Assembly (NCBI GenBank): GCA_913062925.1 | Contig: CAJXWJ010000004.1 | Span: 1 to 64,000, forward strand | DNA: 64,000 nucleotides | Origin: an uncultured Pseudorhodobacter sp. | GTDB taxonomy: Bacteria; Pseudomonadota; Alphaproteobacteria; Rhodobacterales; Rhodobacteraceae | Direction: 5' to 3' | Shown here: positions 34,006 through 43,847 of the stretch, one piece after another | Layout of the letters: every line of letters starts with the position of its first letter | Numbering within the stretch: the stretch's first letter is position 1 | Notes under the pieces: model-generated | What the model was told of the DNA's origin: nothing | Seen by the model: only the letters and a program-made list of their open reading frames with translations | The model's database searches: none | Program-made: the position numbers and the translations under genes

Positions 34006-34536
34006 ATGGCAAACTGGATGACACGCGTAGCGTCAGCTGCGATGATCTCCGTGATCGGAATGGGTGTAGGTTCGGCAGGCTTGGCACAAGACTCCACCAA
34101 CCGCGTCGCGACGATGACGGATTGGAGCGTTTTCGCCGAAAAAGACCCGAAAGAATGCTGGGGCGTCTCCAGCCCCAAAGAAACCCTAAACACCAAAGAC
34201 GGCCAGCCAGTTTCGGTGCGCCGCGGCGACATCTTGCTGTTTGTGACCTTTCGGCAGGGCAGCGCTGGCGAGATTTCGTTTTCGGGCGGATATCCCTTTG
34301 CGGGCGGCTCGACGGTTAATCTGAAAGTCGACGGCGCGGGCTATGAGCTGTTTACCGATGGTGAATGGGCTTGGTCGGGCAGTGCGGCAGATGATGCGGC
34401 GATCCTGACCTCGTTGAAAAAGGGCGCAACAGCGGTGCTGACCGCGCGTTCGGCAAAGGGCACCCAGACCCAAGACACCTTTAGCCTGCGCGGCTTTACC
34501 GCCGCGATGGAAGAAGCCGCCAAACAGTGCGGCTAA
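34006..34536 (+). CDS. Invasion-associated locus B (IalB)-like protein
   Basis: Signal peptide, DWSVFAEKDPKECWGVSSPKET...FVTFRQG...SFSGGYPF, C-terminal Cys (AAKQCG). Confidence 0.8.
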   Translation: MANWMTRVASAAMISVIGMGVGSAGLAQDSTNRVATMTDWSVFAEKDPKECWGVSSPKETLNTKDGQPVSVRRGDILLFVTFRQGSAGEISFSGGYPFAGGSTVNLKVDGAGYELFTDGEWAWSGSAADDAAILTSLKKGATAVLTARSAKGTQTQDTFSLRGFTAAMEEAAKQCG

Positions 34537-34556
34537 CCCCGCTAAAGCCCAGATTT

Positions 34557-34588
34557 GAAACGCCCCGCGCATGGCTCGGGGCGTTTTG
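34557..34588 (+). terminator. Rho-independent terminator
   Basis: AAACGCCCCGCGCATGGCTCGGGGCGTTTT. Confidence 0.8.
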
Positions 34589-34654
34589 CATTCCGACAGT
34601 TCCGTTTTGCTGCCGAATCCCTTATAGCAACGCTTCCAGCCATAGGATTCTGCC

Positions 34655-35821
34655 ATGACCGCGCCCATCACCCAAGACGTTCTGACCATTCCGCGCAAGC
34701 TGCCCGAGGGCGGCAAGCCAAATCTGGTCGGCATGACCCGCGACCAGATGCGCGCCGCGCTGATCGAGGCTGGCACGGCAGAAAAGCAAGCCAAGATGCG
34801 CGTTGGTCAGGTCTGGCAGTGGGTCTATCACTGGGGCGTGCGCGATTTTGAGGCGATGACCAACCTTGCCAAAGACTATCGCGCGCTTTTGGCCCAGCAT
34901 TTCGTGCTGGAAGTGCCCGAGGTGGTGACCAAGCAAGTTTCCACCGATGGCACCCGCAAATATCTGGTGCGCATCGCCGGCGGCCACGAGGTCGAGGTGG
35001 TCTATATCCCCGAAACCGATCGCGGCACGCTGTGTATCTCGAGCCAAGTCGGCTGCACGCTGACCTGTTCGTTCTGCCATACCGGCACGCAAAAACTGGT
35101 GCGCAACCTGACGGCGGCGGAAATCGTTGGCCAAGTCATGCTGGCGCGCGATGATCTGAACGAATGGCCGGTGCAAGGCGCGCCGAAGAACGAGACGCGG
35201 CTTGTCAGCAATATCGTGCTGATGGGCATGGGCGAGCCTTTGTATAACTTTGAAAACGTGCGCGACGCGATGAAGGTGGTGATGGACGGCGAAGGCATCG
35301 CGCTTGGCCGCCGCCGCATCACCCTGTCGACCAGCGGCGTTGTGCCAGAAATCGCCCGCACCGCCGAAGAAATCGGCTGCCTGCTGGCGGTATCTTTCCA
35401 CGCCACCACCGACGAGGTGCGCGATCAATTGGTGCCGATCAACAAAAAGTGGAACATCGCCACCCTGCTTGAAGCGCTGAAAGCCTATCCGGGGCTGACC
35501 AATTCTGAACGCATCACCTTTGAATATGTGATGCTGGATCATGTCAACGACAGCAAAGAAGACGCTTACCGCTTGGTGGAACTGCTGCGCGGCATCCCCG
35601 CCAAGGTCAACCTGATCCCCTTTAACGAATGGCCCGGCGCGCCCTATAAACGCTCGTCTGGCAACCGGATCCATGCTTTTGCCGACATCATTTATCAGGC
35701 CGGTTACTCCAGCCCGATCCGCACGCCGCGCGGCGAAGACATCATGGCGGCCTGTGGCCAGCTGAAATCGGCCACCGAAAAGCAGCGGAAATCTGCGACA
35801 AAAACGACAGTTCAGGGCTAA
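34655..35821 (+). CDS. rlmN: 23S rRNA (adenine2503-C2)-methyltransferase
   Basis: [24 protein letters not shown] radical-SAM motif; [27 protein letters not shown]. Confidence 0.97.
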   Translation: MTAPITQDVLTIPRKLPEGGKPNLVGMTRDQMRAALIEAGTAEKQAKMRVGQVWQWVYHWGVRDFEAMTNLAKDYRALLAQHFVLEVPEVVTKQVSTDGTRKYLVRIAGGHEVEVVYIPETDRGTLCISSQVGCTLTCSFCHTGTQKLVRNLTAAEIVGQVMLARDDLNEWPVQGAPKNETRLVSNIVLMGMGEPLYNFENVRDAMKVVMDGEGIALGRRRITLSTSGVVPEIARTAEEIGCLLAVSFHATTDEVRDQLVPINKKWNIATLLEALKAYPGLTNSERITFEYVMLDHVNDSKEDAYRLVELLRGIPAKVNLIPFNEWPGAPYKRSSGNRIHAFADIIYQAGYSSPIRTPRGEDIMAACGQLKSATEKQRKSATKTTVQG

Positions 35822-36012
35822 ATCACCTAGGGGTTGTGGGCTGGCGGTCATCCTGCTCTTTTTGTGGTATTTAGCAGGGCGGCATAAAACGAAAAGCTGG
35901 CGTCATGGGCTTCAATTCGTTAAGCAGTTGTCAAACTGGGTGTGCAACACAGAACGAACCCAGACGGAACCAGACAACCGGCGCTTTGCCGGCTAGAGGA
36001 TAGGGCAGTAAG

Positions 36013-37041
36013 ATGGCGGCTTCGGACGATACGCAAAAGCGTTCTGCGAAAGAGTGGGTCTTGGTTCTGGCGAAGTATCGCGAGCCTTCGACCAGCCGCA
36101 GCATTTTTGAACTTGTGGCCACTTTGGTGCCTTTTGTCCTGCTTTGGGGTCTGGCTTGGGCGTCTTTGTCGGTCAGCTACTGGCTTGCTTTTGCGATTGC
36201 GGCGCTGAACGGGCTGTTTCTGGTGCGGATCTTTGTCATCCAGCATGATTGCGGCCATGCGTCTTATTTCAGCAGCCGCAAGGCTCAGGATTGGGTCGGC
36301 CGCTGTTTGGGCGTGCTGACGCTGACCCCCTATGATGTCTGGCGCCGCACCCATTCGATTCACCATTCGCACCACGGCAACCTTGATCAGCGCGGCATTG
36401 GCGATGTGCTGACCCTGACGGTCGAAGAATACCGCGCCCGCAGCCGCTTTGGCCGCTTTATGTATCGGCTTTATCGGCATCCGCTGGTGCTGTTTGTGCT
36501 GGGGCCAAGCTATCTGTTCATCTTGCAAAACCGCTTGCCGCTGGGGCTGATGAAATCGGGCTGGCGCTATTGGACAAGTGCGATGGGCACCAATGCGATG
36601 ATCGCGATCATTCTGGGGCTGATCATCTATCTGGGTGGCTTTATGCCGGTGCTGCTGATCTATCTGCCCACCTCGGTGATTGCGGGTACGGTTGGGGTTT
36701 GGCTGTTCTATGTGCAGCACCAGTTTGAAGAAACCCATTGGGCCAAGACCGAAGACTGGCAGCTGCATGAAGCAGCGCTTGAGGGGTCTTCGCACTACAT
36801 CCTGCCGCAGCCGCTGCGGTGGCTGAGCGCGAATATCGGCATTCACCATGTGCATCACCTGTACAGCCGCATCCCGTTTTACCGCCTGCCCGAAGTGCTG
36901 CGCGACAATGCCGCCTTGGCCGAGGCGCAGCGCCTGACGGTCTGGGAAAGCTTTAAGTCGGTGAACCTGCATCTGTGGGACGAAAAGCTGCAAAAGCTGC
37001 TGTCGTTCCGCGAGGCGAAAAAGCTTTACGATCTGGCCTAA
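36013..37041 (+). CDS. Fatty acid desaturase
   Basis: His boxes HDCGH, HSHHGN, HHVHH; hydrophobic spans. Confidence 0.92.
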   Translation: MAASDDTQKRSAKEWVLVLAKYREPSTSRSIFELVATLVPFVLLWGLAWASLSVSYWLAFAIAALNGLFLVRIFVIQHDCGHASYFSSRKAQDWVGRCLGVLTLTPYDVWRRTHSIHHSHHGNLDQRGIGDVLTLTVEEYRARSRFGRFMYRLYRHPLVLFVLGPSYLFILQNRLPLGLMKSGWRYWTSAMGTNAMIAIILGLIIYLGGFMPVLLIYLPTSVIAGTVGVWLFYVQHQFEETHWAKTEDWQLHEAALEGSSHYILPQPLRWLSANIGIHHVHHLYSRIPFYRLPEVLRDNAALAEAQRLTVWESFKSVNLHLWDEKLQKLLSFREAKKLYDLA

Positions 37042-37083
37042 GCCGCGCTTGGCGGCGGGGGTTGCTGCTGCTAGCCTTTGGCG

Positions 37084-38280
37084 ATGCTGCTGACCAATGC
37101 CCTTGCCCGCAGGCTGTTCCTGCACCGCCATCTGTTGGCAGAGCCTCCGCTTGGCGCGGGCTCTGGTCAGGCGCTGGCCGATCTGATCTCGCAGCTGGGC
37201 TTTGTGCAGGTTGACAGCATCAACACCCTGGCCCGCGCGCATCACATGATCTTGTTCAGCCGGCGGCAGACTTACCGGCCCGAGGCGTTAAAGCCGCTGC
37301 TGGAAGACCAGCGCCAGCTGTGGGAGCATTGGACGCATGACGCCTCGATCATCCCGATAGCGCTGCATCCGCTGTGGCAGCACCGCTTTGCCCGCGATGC
37401 CGAACGGCTGCGCGGCTCTTGGAAGGCTTGGTTCCGCGACGGCTATGAGGCGCAGTTCGACACGATCCTAGATCGGATTGCCCGCGATGGTCCGGTAACC
37501 TCGACCGATGTTGGTCAAGGCGAGGCGCGCGGCAAAGGCGGCTGGTGGGATTGGCACCCCAGCAAAACCGCGCTGGAATGGCTGTGGCGCACTGGGCAAT
37601 TGGCGATCACCCGGCGCGACGGCTTCCAGAAGGTCTATGATCTGACCGAAAGGGTGATCCCGCAGGCGCATCGCTTGGACAGCCCCGACGAAGCCGCCAT
37701 GGTCGATTGGGCCTGTTGCTCGGCGCTGGATCATCTGGGATTTGCCGATGCGAAAGAGCTGCGCGGCTATTGGCACTGCCTGCGGCCTGACGAGGTGAAG
37801 ACTTGGCTGAAATCCGCCCTTGCGCGCGGCGAGATCACCGAGATCGAGGTCGAAGGCGCAGATCTGTCGCGCAAACGCAGCTATGCGCGCCCCGATGTGC
37901 TGGCCGATGCCAGCCTTGCCCCCGAGCCAAGCCCGCGTCTACGGCTGCTTTCGCCCTTTGATCCAGCCCTGCGCGACCGCGATCGGGCCGAGTTTCTGTT
38001 CGGCTTTCACTACCGCATCGAGGTTTTCGTGCCAGAGCCAAAGCGGATCTACGGCTATTATGTCTTTCCCATTCTGGAAGCCGACAGGCTGGTTGGCCGC
38101 ATCGACGTCAAGGCGTTTCGGGCTGAAAACACCCTGCGGATCAAGGCGCTTTGGCCCGAGCGCGGCGTGAAATTTGGCGCAGGCCGGCTGCGGAAACTTG
38201 AAGCCGAGCTGCAACGCTGGGCGGCGTTTTCGGGCTGTGATCGGGTCGACTATCAGCCGGGTTGGCTGCGCGAGGGCTAG
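37084..38280 (+). CDS. Winged-helix YcaQ-like DNA glycosylase family protein
   Basis: LGFVQVDSINTLARAHHMILFSRRQTYRPEALKPLLEDQRQLWEHWTHDASIIPI...FGFHYRIEVFVPEPKRIYGYYVFPILEADRLVGRIDVKA. Confidence 0.85.
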   Translation: MLLTNALARRLFLHRHLLAEPPLGAGSGQALADLISQLGFVQVDSINTLARAHHMILFSRRQTYRPEALKPLLEDQRQLWEHWTHDASIIPIALHPLWQHRFARDAERLRGSWKAWFRDGYEAQFDTILDRIARDGPVTSTDVGQGEARGKGGWWDWHPSKTALEWLWRTGQLAITRRDGFQKVYDLTERVIPQAHRLDSPDEAAMVDWACCSALDHLGFADAKELRGYWHCLRPDEVKTWLKSALARGEITEIEVEGADLSRKRSYARPDVLADASLAPEPSPRLRLLSPFDPALRDRDRAEFLFGFHYRIEVFVPEPKRIYGYYVFPILEADRLVGRIDVKAFRAENTLRIKALWPERGVKFGAGRLRKLEAELQRWAAFSGCDRVDYQPGWLREG

Positions 38281-38305
38281 GCCCGCGCAGCCCGGACTTG
38301 CAGAC

Positions 38306-39919
38306 CTATTGCAAAACCTTGCCCTCGGGCCATGTCAGCTTTTGTGACAGGGTGATCTGCTGTCTCACACCAGCAGCCAAGTCAAACTGCCACGACAGAA
38401 TGCCACGCTGGCCGTCAAAATCGGTCTCGCTTGGGGCAGGGTCGGCGGTAAAGCTGATCTTCAGATCCTCTTGTTCGGAATAGGGAATTTGGTCCAACAC
38501 CCGCAGCGACCAAGCCTCAGCCGTCAGGTTTTCCACCGTCAGCACTGCGGTTTCTTCTTGCTGCGTCGAGGTCGAAATAAAGCCGCGATCCCCCGTGCTG
38601 CGCTCTGGCATCGAGCGTTTCAGCCGCAGCCCTTCAATCGCGCCAAAGCCGATCTCGGCCTTGGCCCCCGCGGCCAGACCGGCAAATTGCACCGACCCCA
38701 CCAGCGCGCTGTCGCGATAAAGCGAGGCTGTGCCGGGCAGCAATATCTCGGGGCTGTCGTTGGTCAATGTCGCCAGCAAAAACGCGCTGCGGTCGCGCGA
38801 CGGCACGGCGCGCGCCTCGATGTCAGGCGTCATCGTCAGGCTGTCCAAGGCAAGGCGCAGGTTTTCAACGCCCGAGGCCACTGCAACCGCGCTGGGGTAA
38901 TGATAGACCACGGTTTCGCCCTGAAGCATCGGCACAGCGGTCAGCGTCATGCCAACCTGCTTTGCCATCGGGGCGGCATCGGCAACCATGGCTTCGCTGC
39001 GGGTCGCATAAACCGGCGGCGCGTCGGTTGCAGGATCAAACACCTGTCGCAAATCGGGCCAAAGCGTCGAGGGGTCCGACTGCGCCGAGGGCTGCGCGGT
39101 GGACAGGGTCAGATCAACGCCCGCCCAATCTTCGCCGGAATATTGGCTGACCAATACGCCGCGATCTATTCGCAGGCTTGCCGCTTTGCGGTCCAGCGTC
39201 ATGTCATAGACCGGCGACCAAGTGGCGTTTTGGATGAAATGGCTGACGGTCAGATGCGCCTCGCCCGCCGCAGGCGCGTCGATGGCGACCGAAAGCGCGG
39301 TGTAATCGCTGTCACGCTGTGACAGCGCTGCACGGGCTGCGATTGCGGCGTCTAGCAGCTGTTGCGCGGCCTCTGCTGCGGTTTGTGCGGGCGGCAGATC
39401 GGCGGCGGCGGCAAGGGCCGCTTGCCGCGCGGCAAGGGTCTGCGCGCCCACACTCTGCGTCAGCGCGGTCAGGCTTTCGACCGTCAGCGCAGCGCCTTCG
39501 GGCCGCAGGGCTGCAAGAAAGGCCAGCTGTGCTTGCGCGGCCTCGACACGGGCGTCGATGGCGGCAACGGCGGCTTGCGCGTCGCGCAGCGCTGCCTTTG
39601 CCGCCGTCACATCGGCTGTGGCGGCCAAAAGCGCTGGCGTCTTTGCATCTGATCGCGGCGGCAGACGGTCGGTTCGCAGCGCAAAGGCCCCCAGCGCCAG
39701 ATCGGGCGAGGTCAGCCGGATCAGGTTAGGCTCGGTGCCCGCGGGCAGATCGGTGATCAAAAGATCATGCGTCCCCGCCGGAGCGTTAAAGCTGACCACG
39801 CGCGTCACCTGCGCGCCTTGGGGGTAAAGCGTGACAGCCGTGATCTGGCTTTTGGCAAGGATGGTATCGGCCAAAGCGGGGCAGGGCAGTAAAAGCGCAA
39901 GCGTCACAATGCGGTGCAT
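38306..39919 (-). CDS. Mucoidy inhibitor MuiA / DUF4139-family protein
   Basis: Signal peptide; AVTLYPQGAQVTRVVSFNAPAGTHDLLITDLP; C-terminal VENLTAEAWSLRVLDQIPYSEQEDLKI. Confidence 0.85.
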   Translation of the reverse strand: MHRIVTLALLLPCPALADTILAKSQITAVTLYPQGAQVTRVVSFNAPAGTHDLLITDLPAGTEPNLIRLTSPDLALGAFALRTDRLPPRSDAKTPALLAATADVTAAKAALRDAQAAVAAIDARVEAAQAQLAFLAALRPEGAALTVESLTALTQSVGAQTLAARQAALAAAADLPPAQTAAEAAQQLLDAAIAARAALSQRDSDYTALSVAIDAPAAGEAHLTVSHFIQNATWSPVYDMTLDRKAASLRIDRGVLVSQYSGEDWAGVDLTLSTAQPSAQSDPSTLWPDLRQVFDPATDAPPVYATRSEAMVADAAPMAKQVGMTLTAVPMLQGETVVYHYPSAVAVASGVENLRLALDSLTMTPDIEARAVPSRDRSAFLLATLTNDSPEILLPGTASLYRDSALVGSVQFAGLAAGAKAEIGFGAIEGLRLKRSMPERSTGDRGFISTSTQQEETAVLTVENLTAEAWSLRVLDQIPYSEQEDLKISFTADPAPSETDFDGQRGILSWQFDLAAGVRQQITLSQKLTWPEGKVLQ

Positions 39920-40036
39920 AAAAGCCTCCTGACTATACCGCAAACCTAGTTGCGCCCTGGGGCCTTTGACAAGCAATCTGCGGGCTTGCAGGCGAAGAAG
40001 CGCGCGGCCTAAGCTGCCGCGAAAAGGAAGACCGAC

Positions 40037-41371
40037 ATGAACAGCCCGACACCTTCGAATTTGAAATCGACCGCAGCCCTGCCCAAGGTGGTGCGCGCAA
40101 AGGGCAGCTATCTTTGGGATGCCGAGGGGCGGCAGTATATTGACGGCTCGGGCGGGCCAGCGGTCTATTGTCTGGGCCATGCCAATGAAGAGGTCAACGC
40201 GGCGGTCATGGCGCAGATGGGCGCGATTGCGCATGGCTATCGCTATAACTTCACCACCGATGCGCTAGAGGAATTGACCGAGATCATCCGCAGCCATTGT
40301 GGCGGCACGCTGCGCGAGATGGTCTATGTCACCGGAGGCTCAGAGGCAGTGGAAAGCTGTCTGAAGATCGCCTTGCAGTATCAAACCGCGATTGGGCAGA
40401 AATCGCGGCGCAGGTTCATCTCGCGGCAGCGGTCTTGGCATGGCAACACGCTGGGCGCGCTGGGGGTTTCGGGCTTTGAAGAGCGCACCCGCGCCTATGA
40501 GGGGGCCTTTATCCCCTCGATCAAACTCTCGCCCGCCAATGACTATCGCCCGATTGCAGGCCGAGGCACATTGGCCGAACGCGGCGCAGCCGAGCTTGAG
40601 GCCGCCATTCTTGCCGCGGGGGCCGAGACGATTGCCGCCTTTATCTTTGAACCCGTGGTCGGGGCCGCTGGGGGCTGTGTGCCTGCACCAGAAGGCTACG
40701 CGGCGCTGGTGCGCGCGGTCTGCGACCGCCACGGCGTCTTGATGATTGCAGACGAGGTGATGTGTGGCGCGGGCCGCACCGGCCCGTGGCGGGCGCTGGC
40801 GCATGATGGCGTTGAACCCGATCTGATGTCGGTCGCCAAGGGTCTGGCTGCGGGCTATATGCCGCTGGGGGCCGCGATTTGCACCACCAAGGTGTGGCAG
40901 GCCATTCGCGCCGTCGATGGCGCCTTTGGCACCGGACACACCTTTACCGGCCATACCGCAGCCTGTGCGGCAGGCGTCGCCGTGCAGCGGATCGTCGCGC
41001 GTGAAGGGCTTTTGGCGCGGGTCACGGCACAGGGGCCGCAGCTGATGGCCGATTGGGCCACCGCTTTGGCGGGGGTCGAGGCGGTGGGCGATATTCGCGG
41101 CCGTGGCCATTTCATCGCCGCCGAACTGGTCGCCGACCCTGTCACCAAGACCCCTTTCCCCGCCGAGCGCAAGCTGTTCATGAAGGTGCGCGCGCAGGCG
41201 ATGGCAAATGGGCTGATCTGCTATCCGGTGGGCGGCAATGTCGATGGCAGCAACGGCGATATCGTGATCCTTGCCCCGCCCTATAATGCCACCCAGGCCG
41301 AGCTGGACGAGATCATCGACAAGGCCGCAACCTCGATCAAACAGGTGCTGCGGGCCGAAGGTTTGGCATAA
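40037..41371 (+). CDS. Class III PLP-dependent aminotransferase
   Basis: YVTGGSEAVESCLKIALQYQ, FEPVVGAAGGCVPAPEGY, LMIADEVMCGAGRTG, SVAKGLAAGYMPLGA (Schiff-base Lys). Confidence 0.93.
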   Translation: MNSPTPSNLKSTAALPKVVRAKGSYLWDAEGRQYIDGSGGPAVYCLGHANEEVNAAVMAQMGAIAHGYRYNFTTDALEELTEIIRSHCGGTLREMVYVTGGSEAVESCLKIALQYQTAIGQKSRRRFISRQRSWHGNTLGALGVSGFEERTRAYEGAFIPSIKLSPANDYRPIAGRGTLAERGAAELEAAILAAGAETIAAFIFEPVVGAAGGCVPAPEGYAALVRAVCDRHGVLMIADEVMCGAGRTGPWRALAHDGVEPDLMSVAKGLAAGYMPLGAAICTTKVWQAIRAVDGAFGTGHTFTGHTAACAAGVAVQRIVAREGLLARVTAQGPQLMADWATALAGVEAVGDIRGRGHFIAAELVADPVTKTPFPAERKLFMKVRAQAMANGLICYPVGGNVDGSNGDIVILAPPYNATQAELDEIIDKAATSIKQVLRAEGLA

Positions 41372-41454
41372 GGAAAAGGGGCACAGGGAACGGAATCTTT
41401 AGGAATCAGCGCTAAAGCTTTGCAAAAGCCAGACTGGAATTGCAAAGGAATGCG

Positions 41455-42687
41455 ATGCGCCTGACCCAGCCCGCCCTCTGCCCCGATCCGCCGCAGTGGC
41501 GCGATAATATTCCCACCTCGATGGGTTATGCCGAGATTGTGCATCGCGCCTATGCGGGCGAAAACCTGACGCAGCTGACCGCCGATTTGGTGTCGCAGGT
41601 CACTGGCCCCGTGGTGGATGCGGGCGCGCTACTTGATCTTTCGACCGTATTGCATCTGCAAGGCGGTGCGCTGGCGGCCGAGGGGGCGGTGATGCAGGCC
41701 CATGCTTTGCAGATCAGCCGCAGCTTTCAGATCCTGCATGGCAGCGGTCTGGGGCCGCGGATTCTGGCCTTTGTTACTGCGGGCGACTTCATGGCCAATA
41801 CGCCGTTGGATTTTCTGCTGCGCGGGTCAGATGCAGTGCTGATCTTGCACTTTGTCGATGCCAATCTTTTTGCGTTGCATGATCTTCCGCCTCATGACCT
41901 GGCCTTTGTCGCCATTGGTGAAAGCCCCGAAAACGCGATGATTTTGCAGAAACTGGGCCAGCTGTTAAAGAATTGGGGCGGCCCAATTTTCAACAGCGCA
42001 ACCGAGGTGATTGCCAGCCTAAGCCGCGATTCTGTCAGCGCGGTTCTGGCGGCAGAAGCTTCGATCTATGCACCGCCAACGCTGCGGATGTCGCAGCGTG
42101 ATCTGGTGGCGCAGGTGATGGGCGAAGACCGCGCGGCTTTGAAGTTTCCACTGCTGCTGCGCCCGATTGGCAGCCATGCAGGCGCAGGTCTGTGCAAGAT
42201 CGACACCCTTAGCGCTTTGGCGGCGTGGCTACGCCACTCTGACGATGCCGAAGTCTATCTCGCCCCCTTTGTCGATTATCGCGGTGCGGATGGATTTTAC
42301 AGCAAGGCGCGCGTGGTACAGGTTTGCGGCAAACCTTTTGCAAGCCATCTGGCGCGGTCGCAAAACTGGATGGTGCATTACCTGAACGCCGATATGGCGG
42401 CAAATCCAGACCGCCGATCGGCAGAGGCCGATTGGATGGCGCATTTCGACCAAGACTTTGCCCAGCGCCACGCAGAGGCCTTTGCTGCGCTGCACCGGAT
42501 CTTTGGCCTTGATTATTTCGGCATTGATTGCGCCGAACTGCCCGATGGCAGGCTTTTGATTTTCGAGGTGGATGTAGCGATGATCGTGCACGACATGGAT
42601 GACGAAACCGTCTTCCCCTATAAAAAACCCGCGATGCAAAAGCTGTTTGCGGGGTTTCTACAAGCGGTCACCGCGGCCTGCCGCTAA
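41455..42687 (+). CDS. ATP-grasp (RimK-like)-containing protein with large N-terminal extension
   Basis: FPLLLRPIGSHAGAGLCKID; VYLAPFVDYRGADGFYSKARVVQVCGKPFASHL; FGLDYFGIDCAELPDGRLLIFEVDVAMIVHDMD. Confidence 0.65.
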   Translation: MRLTQPALCPDPPQWRDNIPTSMGYAEIVHRAYAGENLTQLTADLVSQVTGPVVDAGALLDLSTVLHLQGGALAAEGAVMQAHALQISRSFQILHGSGLGPRILAFVTAGDFMANTPLDFLLRGSDAVLILHFVDANLFALHDLPPHDLAFVAIGESPENAMILQKLGQLLKNWGGPIFNSATEVIASLSRDSVSAVLAAEASIYAPPTLRMSQRDLVAQVMGEDRAALKFPLLLRPIGSHAGAGLCKIDTLSALAAWLRHSDDAEVYLAPFVDYRGADGFYSKARVVQVCGKPFASHLARSQNWMVHYLNADMAANPDRRSAEADWMAHFDQDFAQRHAEAFAALHRIFGLDYFGIDCAELPDGRLLIFEVDVAMIVHDMDDETVFPYKKPAMQKLFAGFLQAVTAACR

Positions 42688-42688
42688 G

Positions 42689-42720
42689 AAAAAACCCCGC
42701 CGGCTCAGGCGGGGTTTTTG
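42689..42720. terminator. Bidirectional rho-independent terminator
   Basis: AAAAAACCCCGCCGGCTCAGGCGGGGTTTTTG between convergent genes. Confidence 0.88.
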
Positions 42721-42725
42721 ACAGT

Positions 42726-43748
42726 TCAGCCTTTTTTCAGGCAGCGCTGGCCCAGCACTTCGGCGATTTGCACCGCGTTCAGCGCAGCGCCCTTGCGCAG
42801 GTTGTCCGAGACGCACCACAGGTTGATGCCGTTATCAATCGTGCTGTCCTGACGGATGCGGCTGATATAGGTGGCATAATCGCCAACGCATTCGATCGGC
42901 GTGATGTAGCCGCCGTTTTCGCGCTTATCGATCACCATGATGCCGGGGGCTTCGCGCAGAATGTCGCGGGCCTCGTGTTCATCAAGGAACTCTTCAAACT
43001 CGATATTGATCGATTCCGAATGGCCGACAAACACCGGAACCCGCACGCAGGTCGCAGTGATCTTGATCGACTTGTCCAAGATCTTTTTGGTCTCGGCGAC
43101 CATCTTCCATTCTTCTTTGGTCGAACCATCGTCCAAGAACACATCGATATGCGGAATCACGTTGAAGGCGATTTGCTTGGTGAACTTGACCGGTGGCTTG
43201 CTGTCGGTCGGGTTGTAGATCGACTTGGTCTGATCCCAAAGCTCGTCGATCCCCTCTTTGCCAGCGCCCGAAACCGACTGATAGGTCGAGACGACAACGC
43301 GCTTGATGCGGGCGCGGTCATGCAGCGGCTTCAGCGCCACAACCATCTGCGCGGTCGAGCAGTTGGGGTTGGCGATGATCATTTTCTTGGTATAGCCGTA
43401 GATCGCATCGGCATTCACCTCTGGCACGATCAAAGGCACATCGGCGTCATAGCGGTAAAGCGACGAGTTATCGATGACAACGCAGCCCGCAGCCGCAGCC
43501 TTGGGGGCGTAAATCTTGGTGGCATCCGACCCCACGGCGAACAAAGCAATGTCCCAGCCGGTGAAATCAAAGGTGTCAAGATCCTTGGTCTTCAAGGTCT
43601 TATCGCCAAAGCTGATCTCAGTGCCCAGCGATTTTCGTGACGCCAAAGCGACGATTTCATCAACTGGGAACTCGCGCTCGGCGAGGATATTCAGCATTTC
43701 GCGGCCCACGTTACCCGTGGCACCCGCGACGACGACCTTATAGCCCAT
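42726..43748 (-). CDS. asd: Aspartate-semialdehyde dehydrogenase
   Basis: MGYKVVVAGATGNVGREMLNILAEREFPV...IIANPNCSTAQMVVALKPLHD...VSTYQSVSGAGKEGIDEL. Confidence 0.96.
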   Translation of the reverse strand: MGYKVVVAGATGNVGREMLNILAEREFPVDEIVALASRKSLGTEISFGDKTLKTKDLDTFDFTGWDIALFAVGSDATKIYAPKAAAAGCVVIDNSSLYRYDADVPLIVPEVNADAIYGYTKKMIIANPNCSTAQMVVALKPLHDRARIKRVVVSTYQSVSGAGKEGIDELWDQTKSIYNPTDSKPPVKFTKQIAFNVIPHIDVFLDDGSTKEEWKMVAETKKILDKSIKITATCVRVPVFVGHSESINIEFEEFLDEHEARDILREAPGIMVIDKRENGGYITPIECVGDYATYISRIRQDSTIDNGINLWCVSDNLRKGAALNAVQIAEVLGQRCLKKG

Positions 43749-43847
43749 CGGGGTTCTCCTATAATTGTCTTTGACCATCAAAGACGAGGCGCTGTTAGCG
43801 CAAGGCGCAGCCCGTGGAAAGCGGATTCGGCGCGCCACCGCCCGCAA

